DNA of 6,582 bases. It comes from Bacillota bacterium (GTDB taxonomy: Bacteria > Bacillota > Clostridia > Lutisporales > Lutisporaceae). The stretch is taken from NCBI GenBank assembly GCA_023230985.1, contig JALNWH010000106.1, positions 1 to 6,582 on the forward strand, written 5' to 3'. This document shows, in pieces, positions 1 to 5,872 of this stretch. The notes beneath the pieces are model-generated. The model saw nothing but the letters and a program-made list of their open reading frames with translations, did not search any database and was not told the DNA's origin. The position numbers and the translations under genes were made by a program. The stretch's first letter is position 1. Each line of letters begins with the position of its first letter.

Positions 1-854
1 GGGGCTTTGCCGTTGTTGCAGGGGAAGTCAGTAAATTGGCTGATGATTCTTCGTCTTCGGCAAAAAAGATAAAAGATTTAGTAAGTGGCATTATTGACGA
101 AATAGATGGACTAACATCCAACATTAAAGTTCAGACGAAAGTAATAGGGGAAAATGTAGCTTATGCAAAAAAGGCTCTGGATAAGTCAGATACAATAAAC
201 GAGGCTGTAGAAGAAAACAGAAAAACCGCAGAAGCGATAGTTAGCATGACTGCGAGACAAAAAGAAAACATAGAAGAAATAAGAAATGCAATACAGATAA
301 TAAATGAAACAACACAACAAAATGCTGCCGTATCTGAAGAAATCACTGCCTCCACGGAAGAGCAACTATCTATAATAGAAACTATGTACAATTCAGTAGT
401 AACCTTAAATAATGCAATCGAGTATAGCAATAGTATAATGGAAGGCTTTACCACCGGATTTAAGATTACTGATGATATAAAAGCCAAAATAGAAAAAACT
501 AAGATCTTAGTTGAAAATATATCTAAATCTAATGAAATAAACCACCTTACTGGTAGGGAACTACAAGATTATCTTATGGCAAAGCAAAAGACTCTAAGCT
601 ATATTGAATTTATTGCTCTAGTAAATGATTCAGGATGGATTACTGATTCCAGCATAGAAATACCCGATACCGAAGTAGACAGGCAGTGCACATCAAGGCT
701 GTATTATCAGGAAGCTATAAAAGGTAAACTGTTTGTAAGCAAAGAGTATATTTCTATAATTACCGGCAATTACAATATCACCGTTTCCATACCTATTTAT
801 AGAAACGGTAAAACAGCCGGTATAGTATTTGCTGATATTAATCTAAACGATTAA
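1..854 (+). CDS. Methyl-accepting chemotaxis protein, C-terminal part, with C-terminal Cache-like sensor domain (5'-truncated)
   Basis: This is the 3' part of a chemoreceptor gene cut by the left window edge; the first full codon is at base 3 and 283 residues are visible. They open with GFAVVAGEVSKLADDS, the conserved stretch just after the hairpin tip of the MCP signalling domain that contacts CheA/CheW. A long coiled coil follows, with the adaptation-helix motif QQNAAVSEEITASTEEQ at visible residues 105-121. From about residue 155 to the end the protein is no longer coiled coil. It has a helix, then IEFIALVNDSGWITDSS, SRLYYQEAIKGKLFVSKEYIS, a TGNYNITVSIPIYRNGK strand pair and GIVFADINLND, which fits a Cache/PDC (PAS-like) ligand-binding fold. 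No hydrophobic membrane span separates the two domains, so the sensor is probably cytoplasmic. Usual chemoreceptors carry Cache domains N-terminally and outside the cell. The N-terminus is outside the window, so the full architecture is unknown. MCP assignment is firm; the Cache call is by motif reading. Confidence 0.9.
   Translation, partial: GFAVVAGEVSKLADDSSSSAKKIKDLVSGIIDEIDGLTSNIKVQTKVIGENVAYAKKALDKSDTINEAVEENRKTAEAIVSMTARQKENIEEIRNAIQIINETTQQNAAVSEEITASTEEQLSIIETMYNSVVTLNNAIEYSNSIMEGFTTGFKITDDIKAKIEKTKILVENISKSNEINHLTGRELQDYLMAKQKTLSYIEFIALVNDSGWITDSSIEIPDTEVDRQCTSRLYYQEAIKGKLFVSKEYISIITGNYNITVSIPIYRNGKTAGIVFADINLND
761..822. repeat. Nested inverted repeats inside the 3' end of the chemoreceptor gene
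   Basis: An outer inverted repeat TACCGGC (761-767) / GCCGGTA (816-822) encloses an inner one, ACCGTTTC (780-787) / GAAACGGT (802-809). The inner stem can extend by three more pairs past a single mismatch, with a six-base loop. No T-run follows on either strand, so it is not a standard intrinsic terminator. It lies in coding sequence for the Cache-like domain and may be chance, or may form an RNA structure near the convergent junction with trmB. Confidence 0.45.
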
Positions 855-1489
855 AGTGTACATATTAGTCTGTTTATTTTAACTTCCTTTTCCATAAATT
901 TAAGTTCATACTCGGTGAGTATATTAGCCAAATCCTTTTCGCTTTTCAGGTCATAAGTAACACTTATAGTTTTAAAATCTGCCAGTTTAAATTCCTCCAG
1001 ACTATAATCAAAAAAAGGTTTATTATCTGTTTTTAAAATTATGAGAGAATTGCTTTCTAAAAAATTTTTATATTTTTGCAAAAACCTTATGTTGGTAAGT
1101 CTCCTCTTTTCATGTCTGGCTTTTGGCCAAGGGTCGGGAAAATTTATAAATAAACGATTTACTTCATCATAGTCGAATACTTCCTCAATGTTTTCAATAT
1201 TGAATGGAAGAAGCGCCAAGTTTGTAAGCTCTTTTTCCTCTAGAGCTTTTTTTAAAGCCATATAAAGAACTTCGTTTTTTGCATCAATGCCGATAAAATT
1301 TATATTGGGGCTTTTTTTTGCATTCTCAACGATAAATTTACCCTTACCCGTTCCTAATTCAACATAAATAGGATTAGTATTATTAAAATGTTGATTCCAT
1401 TTACCTTTGTATTCATTTGGCTTAAAAATGACCATATCTTGATTTTTTAGTAAAGTATCCAATGCATTGGGTTTTGTTCTAAGTCTCAT
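851..1489 (-). CDS. trmB: tRNA (guanine-N7-)-methyltransferase TrmB
   Basis: The 212-residue protein is a class I SAM-dependent methyltransferase that makes m7G, classically at position 46 of the tRNA variable loop. It has the SAM-binding motif VELGTGKGKF (43-52), the acidic loop residue in FIGIDAKNEVL (65-75, D69), the TrmB signature FINFPDPWPKARHEKRRLT (114-132) and the C-terminal TDNKPFF and TEYELKFMEKEVKINRL blocks (154-160, 192-208). Length is normal for the bacterial single-subunit enzyme. The ATG start is supported by AGGAGG (1495-1500) five bases upstream. It stands alone, divergent from the symporter gene and convergent with the chemoreceptor gene: the two stop codons share the palindrome TTAA at 851-854, so there is no room for an intergenic terminator. 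An 8-T tract (1312-1319 on the + strand) lies in the coding region. Confidence 0.96.
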   Translation of the reverse strand: MRLRTKPNALDTLLKNQDMVIFKPNEYKGKWNQHFNNTNPIYVELGTGKGKFIVENAKKSPNINFIGIDAKNEVLYMALKKALEEKELTNLALLPFNIENIEEVFDYDEVNRLFINFPDPWPKARHEKRRLTNIRFLQKYKNFLESNSLIILKTDNKPFFDYSLEEFKLADFKTISVTYDLKSEKDLANILTEYELKFMEKEVKINRLICTL

Positions 1490-1552
1490 GGGAACCTCCT
1501 ACATTAATAACTTAAGTTGTAATAGTGATAATAGGTTTCAATTATCAAAAAT

Positions 1553-1581
1553 ATTATATACTTTATTGTCGTTTATTCCAA
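1553..1581 (-). promoter_or_regulatory. Candidate sigma-A promoter for trmB
   Basis: On the minus strand a -35 element TTGGAA (1576-1581) is followed after exactly 17 bases by a consensus -10 TATAAT (1553-1558). Transcription would start near 1546, giving a leader of roughly 55 bases before the trmB ATG. It is a motif call only. Confidence 0.55.
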
Positions 1582-1601
1582 TATGATTAAATTTATATTA
1601 A

Positions 1602-1630
1602 TGGACAAAACTACATTTTTATACCATAAT
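1602..1630 (+). promoter_or_regulatory. Candidate sigma-A promoter for the symporter gene
   Basis: TGGACA (1602-1607) and CATAAT (1625-1630) are separated by 17 bases, each one mismatch from consensus. The expected start near 1637 leaves a leader of about 55 bases. Together with the trmB promoter it fills the 203-base divergent gap; I see no clear operator between them. Confidence 0.5.
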
Positions 1631-1692
1631 TAGTAGTAATAGCATAAAAGATTTTTAACTTAATATTAATAATTTAGGAAGGAGATGTTTTT

Positions 1693-2928
1693 ATGAAAAA
1701 GAAGCTAAACCTGTCTACAAAGATACTTATTGCTTTAATAGCAGGTATTTTTGTAGGAATACTGCTTCAAGGTTCTCCTGAAATTGCCGACAAGTTTATT
1801 AAGCCTTTCGGTACATTATTCCTAAATCTAATCAAGCTTATAGTAGTACCTTTGGTTTTGGCATCGCTAGTGGTCGGTACATTCGGTTTGGGAGACGTAA
1901 AAAAAATCGGGAAAATCGGTGGAAAGACATTAGCATATTTTTTGCTAACCACAGCTTTCGCAGTAATTTTAGGACTGTTACTTGCTAATTTATTAAAAGT
2001 AGGAGCGGGTTATACAATACCCGTGGATGCTACAGCAGACGCAAAGGAAATACCAAGCTTTATTGATACTTTACTAAACATTATACCCACGAACCCGTTT
2101 AAAGCCGTAGTCGATGGCAATATGCTACAGATCATCGTATTTGCTATTATGTTGGGAGCCAGTATAATGGCTGTTGGGGAAAAAGGCAGGTCACTACGGG
2201 AAGGTTTTGAGGGATTAGCAGAAGCTATGTATAAGATGACAGGGGCCATAATGGAATTTGCCCCTTACGGTGTTTTCGCACTTATTATACCGGTTGTTGC
2301 TGTTCATGGGCCCAAAGTATTACTTCCGTTATTAAAAGTCATCGTTGTAGTATATCTGGGTTGCTTGCTGCATGCTATCTTAGTATACGGCGGGACATTG
2401 AAAATTTTTGCTAACTACAGTCCGCTTAAATTTTTTAAATTAGTTTTGCCGGCTTCTATATTTGCGTTTACCACCGCCAGCAGTGCAGCTGCCTTACCTC
2501 TAACAATGAAATCATCAGAAGAGATGGGCGTTCCTAAATCAATATCCAGTTTTGTTATACCATTGGGTGCGACAATTAATATGGATGGAACTGCTCTTTA
2601 TCAAGGAGTCTGTGCTTTTTTCATAGCACAAGTTTATGGGCTTAATCTTACAATCGGCCAACAAGTTACAGTAATATTAACAGCTACATTAGCTTCTATT
2701 GGCACAGCCGGCGTACCTGGAGCGGGATTAATTATGCTTACTATGGTACTCCAAGCAGTTGGACTCCCGCTAGAGGGGTTAGCACTTATTGCTGGGATTG
2801 ACAGAGTTTTGGATATGGCGAGAACGTCAATAAACATAACAGGGGATGCTGCATGTGCGGTAATAATAGCAGCTTCCGAAAAAGAGCTTATAGAAAAACC
2901 TGTTAAAACAGGTGGAATACCAGCATAA
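1693..2928 (+). CDS. Dicarboxylate/amino acid:cation symporter (DAACS, SLC1-like; GltP/DctA type)
   Basis: This 411-residue membrane protein belongs to the glutamate/aspartate transporter family, which takes up acidic amino acids or C4-dicarboxylates driven by Na+ or H+ through an elevator mechanism. The transport core is complete: re-entrant hairpin HP1 with TTASSAAALP (260-269), TM7 with the NMDGT cation-site motif (296-300), HP2 with SIGTAGVPGAG (335-345), and TM8 with IDRVLDMARTSINITGD (369-385). Compared from memory with archaeal GltPh, the ligand-contact positions D394, R397, T398, N401 and D405 correspond to D374, R377, T378, N381 and D385. R377 argues for an acidic amino acid or dicarboxylate rather than a neutral substrate. 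The HP1 arginine of GltPh (R276) is alanine here (A262), while TM8 carries R371. The start has GGAAGGAG at 1677-1684, eight bases upstream. The gene is monocistronic: own promoter, and a terminator downstream. Exact substrate and ion are not decidable. Confidence 0.93.
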   Translation: MKKKLNLSTKILIALIAGIFVGILLQGSPEIADKFIKPFGTLFLNLIKLIVVPLVLASLVVGTFGLGDVKKIGKIGGKTLAYFLLTTAFAVILGLLLANLLKVGAGYTIPVDATADAKEIPSFIDTLLNIIPTNPFKAVVDGNMLQIIVFAIMLGASIMAVGEKGRSLREGFEGLAEAMYKMTGAIMEFAPYGVFALIIPVVAVHGPKVLLPLLKVIVVVYLGCLLHAILVYGGTLKIFANYSPLKFFKLVLPASIFAFTTASSAAALPLTMKSSEEMGVPKSISSFVIPLGATINMDGTALYQGVCAFFIAQVYGLNLTIGQQVTVILTATLASIGTAGVPGAGLIMLTMVLQAVGLPLEGLALIAGIDRVLDMARTSINITGDAACAVIIAASEKELIEKPVKTGGIPA

Positions 2929-2968
2929 ACCAACAGTAGTAAAACAAAACAGATATATCATTTTATAT

Positions 2969-3001
2969 AAAAGCTGCGCGCATGTCATGCACGCAGCTTT
3001 T
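2969..3001. terminator. Bidirectional intrinsic terminator between symporter and CAP-lipoprotein genes
   Basis: A perfect 10-bp stem AAAAGCTGCG (2969-2978) / CGCAGCTTTT (2992-3001) extends inward past a C/A mismatch into GCATG/CATGC. Each strand ends the stem in TTTT, and the minus-strand side continues as TTTTATATAAAAT. Placed 40 bases after the symporter stop and 4 bases past the CAP gene stop, it can end transcription of both convergent genes. Confidence 0.85.
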
Positions 3002-3005
3002 AGCA

Positions 3006-4049
3006 CTATTTGCCAATAAACATTTGTGTGTATATAAAGCTCCCATCACCCTTGGGGGCAATCCCCACACCTAACTCAGTAAAGTTTGCATTTAAAATAT
3101 TTTTTCTATGTCCTTCTGAATTCATCCAGGCATTAAAAGCCTTTTCAGCGGAAGAATTTTGCGCAAGGTTTTCTCCGGCATACATATAATTAATGCCATG
3201 ATCTTTCATCATATCAAAAGGTGAGCCGTAGGTTGGCGATTGATGACTAAAGTAGTTGTTATCAACTATATCTTTTGATTTCATCCTTGCTAATTTTGTT
3301 AAATCATTATTTGCTATCAGTGCAGGTGCTCCGGTTTTGGATCTTTCTGAATTACATAAATCAAGAATCCTTTTTTCCTCTGTCGTCATAGCGCCTGTGC
3401 CTGCCGTATCTTCATTTTTACCGGCATTAGGCTCTCTTCCCGTTGTATTCGACGGACCCGGGAAAGTCATATCAGGCTGTGCCGGGGCACCGGGCATGCC
3501 TGGCGTACCTTGTTCACCGGGTGCATTGGGTGTACCTTGTTCATCGGGAACATTGGGTGTACCTTGTTCACCGGGAACATTGGGTGTTCCCTGGCTTCCT
3601 GGAATATTAGGCGCTCCATTATTTGTAGGTGGTGGAACGCTGGGTATCTTTTTTAGTCCAAGATTTGAAATATGCGGTTTAAGTTGATTTTCTTTAATGC
3701 ATCCGATGGAACTGGAATTTGGCAGTTTTACGAGATACCAGCCATTAACTTTTCCATATACATTAAGCTGGTCTCCTGTTGTAACTGTTCCTAAAGTGTC
3801 AAAATTATCACCTGGGCCTGACTTTATTGCAGCATTAGATGCCGTCACCTTGCCGAAGCTTATATCAATTCTTTCATAAGATGCAGATATTTTGCCGTCA
3901 AAAACATTTTCTCCGACTCCCGGGCGCCTCAATGGCACATGAGGTTTTTTTATACCTTGGGGTGGTACGATTCTACGCATTTGTGGTGCACAACTGCATA
4001 CAAAGATTACACATAGAATAATTGCAAATATTTTTTTAAATTTATTCAT
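3006..4049 (-). CDS. Probable secreted lipoprotein: SH3 domain, collagen-like Pro/Gly repeat, CAP (SCP/PR-1, YkwD-like) domain
   Basis: The 347-residue protein opens with a lysine-rich end and a hydrophobic core (about 7-18), then VCSC, a plausible lipobox with the lipidated cysteine at 20; the Cys at -2 is unusual, so simple secretion is possible. Residues about 68-126 form a bacterial SH3-like domain (IKSGPGDNFDTLGTVTTGD, NGWYLVKL), which in this class often binds the cell wall. Residues 138-214 are a Pro/Gly/Asn-rich linker with 9-residue repeats of the type QGTPNVPGE. Residues about 223-345 are a CAP domain with NYFSH (H269), YAGEN (E293), AWMNSEGHRKNIL (E312, H314) and a TQMFIG end, the cavity His/Glu set of the family. 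Molecular function of bacterial CAP proteins is mostly unknown. I chose ATG at 4047-4049 because AGGAG (minus strand, 4057-4061) lies seven bases upstream; the in-frame TTG one codon earlier would have only four. It is monocistronic. Confidence 0.9.
   Translation of the reverse strand: MNKFKKIFAIILCVIFVCSCAPQMRRIVPPQGIKKPHVPLRRPGVGENVFDGKISASYERIDISFGKVTASNAAIKSGPGDNFDTLGTVTTGDQLNVYGKVNGWYLVKLPNSSSIGCIKENQLKPHISNLGLKKIPSVPPPTNNGAPNIPGSQGTPNVPGEQGTPNVPDEQGTPNAPGEQGTPGMPGAPAQPDMTFPGPSNTTGREPNAGKNEDTAGTGAMTTEEKRILDLCNSERSKTGAPALIANNDLTKLARMKSKDIVDNNYFSHQSPTYGSPFDMMKDHGINYMYAGENLAQNSSAEKAFNAWMNSEGHRKNILNANFTELGVGIAPKGDGSFIYTQMFIGK
3505..3612 (-). repeat. 27-bp tandem repeat encoding the collagen-like linker
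   Basis: Four consecutive 27-bp units begin at 3505, 3532, 3559 and 3586 on the + strand. The first three start with the identical 12-mer GTACCTTGTTCA, and the fourth is degenerate. Each encodes nine residues of a Gly-X-Y-like pattern (GEQ-GTP-NVP, with variants DEQ and NAP). Near-identity at DNA level suggests recent duplication and possible copy-number variation between strains. Confidence 0.85.
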
Positions 4050-4056
4050 CAAGTTA

Positions 4057-4061
4057 CTCCT
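4057..4061 (-). promoter_or_regulatory. Ribosome binding site deciding the CAP-lipoprotein start
   Basis: On the minus strand AAAGGAG precedes two adjacent in-frame start codons, TTG (4050-4052) then ATG (4047-4049). The seven-base spacing from AGGAG favours the ATG. Confidence 0.65.
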
Positions 4062-4110
4062 TTCTTAAATAATAAGAAAAAAAATCTTTCTTTATACTAT
4101 TTTGCATATA

Positions 4111-4199
4111 AAATTAAAAATTATAAAAAAAAAACGACGTTAATTAAAGGATTTAAAGGTGTAAAATTCTAAAAATTAAAAATTATAAAAAATACACCT
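4111..4199. repeat. 20-bp direct repeat and 7-bp inverted repeat in the divergent CAP/UPF0316 gap
   Basis: In this 248-base, very A-rich gap between divergent genes, AAATTAAAAATTATAAAAAA occurs exactly twice (4111-4130 and 4173-4192). The second copy sits in the loop of an inverted repeat AGGTGTA (4157-4163) / TACACCT (4193-4199). A run of ten A is at 4125-4134. The arrangement could be a regulator site or curved A-tract DNA; low complexity makes chance plausible. No good promoter for the CAP gene is visible here: the best minus-strand -10 is TATAAA near 4098, with a poor -35. Confidence 0.6.
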
Positions 4200-4226
4200 A
4201 AACAAATGGTAATAACGTAATATATC

Positions 4227-4256
4227 ATGAAATTACTTTAAAATTCATGGTATAAT
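4227..4256 (+). promoter_or_regulatory. Candidate extended -10 promoter for the UPF0316 gene
   Basis: A perfect TATAAT (4251-4256) is preceded by TGG, giving an extended -10 (TGnTATAAT). A weak -35, ATGAAA (4227-4232), lies 18 bases upstream. Transcription would start near 4263, leaving a leader of about 35 bases with AGGAGG at 4287-4292. Confidence 0.55.
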
Positions 4257-4297
4257 AAGATTGCAAAAATATAAGATAAAAACTATAGGAGGGTAAT

Positions 4298-4816
4298 ATG
4301 TCAATTTATATACAAGCTTTTTTTATTTTTTTAGCAAGAATTACCGATGTTTCTATGGGCACTTTAAGAACAATATTATTAGTAAAAGGAAATAAAAGAA
4401 TAGCTGCTGCCCTTGGTTTTTTTGAAGTTATGATTTTTTTATTGGTTTTGGGAAATGTTGTAGGTAATATAGACAAGCCCATCTTGATTTTTGCCTACTG
4501 CGGAGGTTTTGCTTGTGGTAATTTAGTTGGTGGTACTATAGAAGAAAAGCTTTCCCTGGGAAGGGTTTCAGCTGAAGTAGTGCTAAAAGAAAATGTTGAA
4601 GAGGCAATAGAAATTTTAAAAGAAGAAGGATTCGGTGTAACAATTTTTGAAGGAATGGGGATTGAAAGCAAGTCCTATACCTTAAGTATTATATTGGAAA
4701 GAAAAAATATTAAAAAGCTGCGAGAAATAATAAAAACCATAGATTCAAGAGCTTTTATTACCATATTTGATATTAGAACATCTGCAGGTGGCCATTTTGT
4801 ATCTATCAAGAAGTAG
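4298..4816 (+). CDS. UPF0316 family membrane protein (DUF5698 and DUF2179 domains, YebE-like)
   Basis: This 172-residue protein matches the conserved Firmicutes family UPF0316. The N-terminal half is membrane-embedded, with about three hydrophobic spans (roughly 4-22, 36-55, 61-79). It contains the conserved runs RITDVSMGTLRTILLVKG (14-31), FFEVMIFLL (41-49) and CGGFACGNLVGGTIEEKL (68-85). The soluble C-terminal half (about 90-172) holds the DUF2179 domain, with GFGVTIFEGMGIES (111-124) and IKTIDSRAFITIFDIR (145-160), a small alpha/beta module thought to bind a ligand in related YitT-type proteins. The biological role is unknown to me. AGGAGGG five bases or fewer before the ATG supports the start. 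The 3' end overlaps the convergent EamA gene by 11 bases, with no terminator hairpin visible at the junction. Length is typical of the family. Confidence 0.88.
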   Translation: MSIYIQAFFIFLARITDVSMGTLRTILLVKGNKRIAAALGFFEVMIFLLVLGNVVGNIDKPILIFAYCGGFACGNLVGGTIEEKLSLGRVSAEVVLKENVEEAIEILKEEGFGVTIFEGMGIESKSYTLSIILERKNIKKLREIIKTIDSRAFITIFDIRTSAGGHFVSIKK

Positions 4817-5675
4817 TAAAAAATTTAATATTCAACTCAGACAACAACATGGCAAAGACTATTAAAACTCCGCCTACTATGCCTTTAACACCTAATTGCT
4901 CATTTAATAAAATCCATGAAGTTATGGCACCAAAGACAGGCTCCATAGTAAATATAATTGCTTCGTGAGTCGCAGTAGTGTAATTAAGCGCTACAATTTG
5001 CACTAAGAATCCAAATGCAGTGCAAAGTATGCCCATAAATAATAGGGATCCAAAACTAATAACAGAAATATTTGTTGGGAACGGTTCAACAATGATGGCA
5101 GTTATAGAGCCGAATAAAGCTACAAATACCATATGTAATAAGGAAAGCAATATGGCATCGTGTTTTACTACATATGCTGAAGAGAACACAAGGTGCCAAG
5201 CGGCGCATATAGCTGATAGTATCATAAGAATATCGCCTTTATTAAAGGATAAAGCACTGCCTTCAAAACTGAGTAAAAATAAACCGATAGCTGCAATTAC
5301 TGTGCTCAAAATTATTCTTGTCTTAATTTTTGTTTTTAAATAAAAATAAGAAAAGAAAGGAACAATAATTACTGCCATACCGATGAAAAAACCGGCTTTT
5401 GATGCAGTAGTATATTGCATACCTATAGTTTGGAATACGTAAGTCATAAATAATAAGAATGCAAGGAATAAACTGGGTTTTATAATTTCTTTATTCAGAT
5501 ATTTTAACTTTTTGTAAAAAACAATAGATAAAACTAAACTTGCGATAATAAACCTAAAAGCGATAATGTACATGGGAGTTATCGTTTGCAGTGCGAATTT
5601 TGTCACCGGGAATCCGGCACCCCAAATTACTGTAACGATAAGTAGAACAATATCTGCTTTATAAGAATTTTTCAT
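4806..5675 (-). CDS. EamA/DMT superfamily transporter
   Basis: A 289-residue, ten-span membrane protein made of two tandem EamA repeats (about 8-136 and 147-277), the usual size for drug/metabolite transporters. Family marks are IWGAGFPVTKFALQ (17-30), the conserved arginine in AFRFIIASLVLS (39-50), YTTASKAGFFIGMAVIIVP (88-106) ending the first repeat, and MEPVFGAITSWILLNEQLG (244-262) in the second. Members export or import amino acids, nucleosides or other small metabolites; the substrate cannot be read from sequence. ATG at 5673-5675 is the only sensible start, because TAG lies in frame 12 bases upstream. The Shine-Dalgarno AAGGAG sits 13 bases upstream of it, which is unusually long and may mean modest translation. 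It is divergent from tyrS and overlaps the UPF0316 gene by 11 bases at the 3' end. Confidence 0.92.
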   Translation of the reverse strand: MKNSYKADIVLLIVTVIWGAGFPVTKFALQTITPMYIIAFRFIIASLVLSIVFYKKLKYLNKEIIKPSLFLAFLLFMTYVFQTIGMQYTTASKAGFFIGMAVIIVPFFSYFYLKTKIKTRIILSTVIAAIGLFLLSFEGSALSFNKGDILMILSAICAAWHLVFSSAYVVKHDAILLSLLHMVFVALFGSITAIIVEPFPTNISVISFGSLLFMGILCTAFGFLVQIVALNYTTATHEAIIFTMEPVFGAITSWILLNEQLGVKGIVGGVLIVFAMLLSELNIKFFTTS

Positions 5676-5706
5676 ATTTAGATGCTAGCTCCTTTCAATA
5701 GTGACA

Positions 5707-5728
5707 AACTATGTGCGATATTATAGTT
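5707..5728. repeat. Inverted repeat AACTAT-N10-ATAGTT in the EamA leader
   Basis: AACTAT (5707-5712) and ATAGTT (5723-5728) are perfect inverted copies ten bases apart. They lie between the putative EamA promoter and its Shine-Dalgarno site. A symmetrical site with helical-turn spacing could bind a dimeric repressor or form a weak leader hairpin. Short and AT-rich, so possibly chance. Confidence 0.35.
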
Positions 5729-5778
5729 CAAATATTAATTAGCCATAATAGGAATACAATCATGTGCGTATCGTAACT

Positions 5779-5806
5779 ATTATAACAGAAAATTTGGGCT
5801 TGTCAC
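5779..5806 (-). promoter_or_regulatory. Candidate sigma-A promoter for the EamA transporter
   Basis: On the minus strand GTGACA (5801-5806, one mismatch from TTGACA) is followed after 16 bases by TATAAT (5779-5784) with a TGT extended -10. Expected start is near 5772, giving a leader of about 95 bases. Its -35 faces that of tyrS across only nine bases. Confidence 0.55.
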
Positions 5807-5815
5807 AACATACTA

Positions 5816-5844
5816 TTGACAGACTTATAGGTAAAATATATAAT
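5816..5844 (+). promoter_or_regulatory. Perfect-consensus sigma-A promoter for tyrS
   Basis: TTGACA (5816-5821), a 17-base spacer and TATAAT (5839-5844) match the sigma-A consensus at all twelve positions. The start near 5851 lies just upstream of the T-box leader. A very strong promoter fits a gene regulated mainly by downstream transcription attenuation. Confidence 0.85.
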
Positions 5845-5872
5845 TAGACACATAAACTATTGGTATTATAAA

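Noticed and set aside
36..854. TTG at 36-38 as the start of a separate 272-residue protein
   Set aside because: The same frame is open to the left edge and codes the conserved MCP run GFAVVAGEVSK before it, so this is an internal codon of a truncated chemoreceptor gene.
2898..2913. Hairpin ACCTGT-TAAA-ACAGGT near the end of the symporter gene
   Set aside because: Only 6 bp, inside the coding region, with no T-run; the strong terminator at 2969-3001 already explains transcript end.
3256..3687. A 143-codon open frame on the + strand opposite the CAP lipoprotein gene
   Set aside because: It is the antisense of the Pro/Gly repeat and the CAP domain; its repetitive Gly/Pro/Ser composition only mirrors the real gene.
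4070..4140. Promoter for the CAP-lipoprotein gene on the minus strand
   Set aside because: TATAAA and TATAAT strings occur but no -35 better than 3 of 6 lies at proper spacing in this A/T-rich stretch, so no site was called.
5701..5806. GTGACAA (5701-5707) and TTGTCAC (5800-5806) as a long-range inverted repeat
   Set aside because: Seven bases at a 92-base distance is easily chance, and the right copy overlaps the putative EamA -35 box, which accounts for it.
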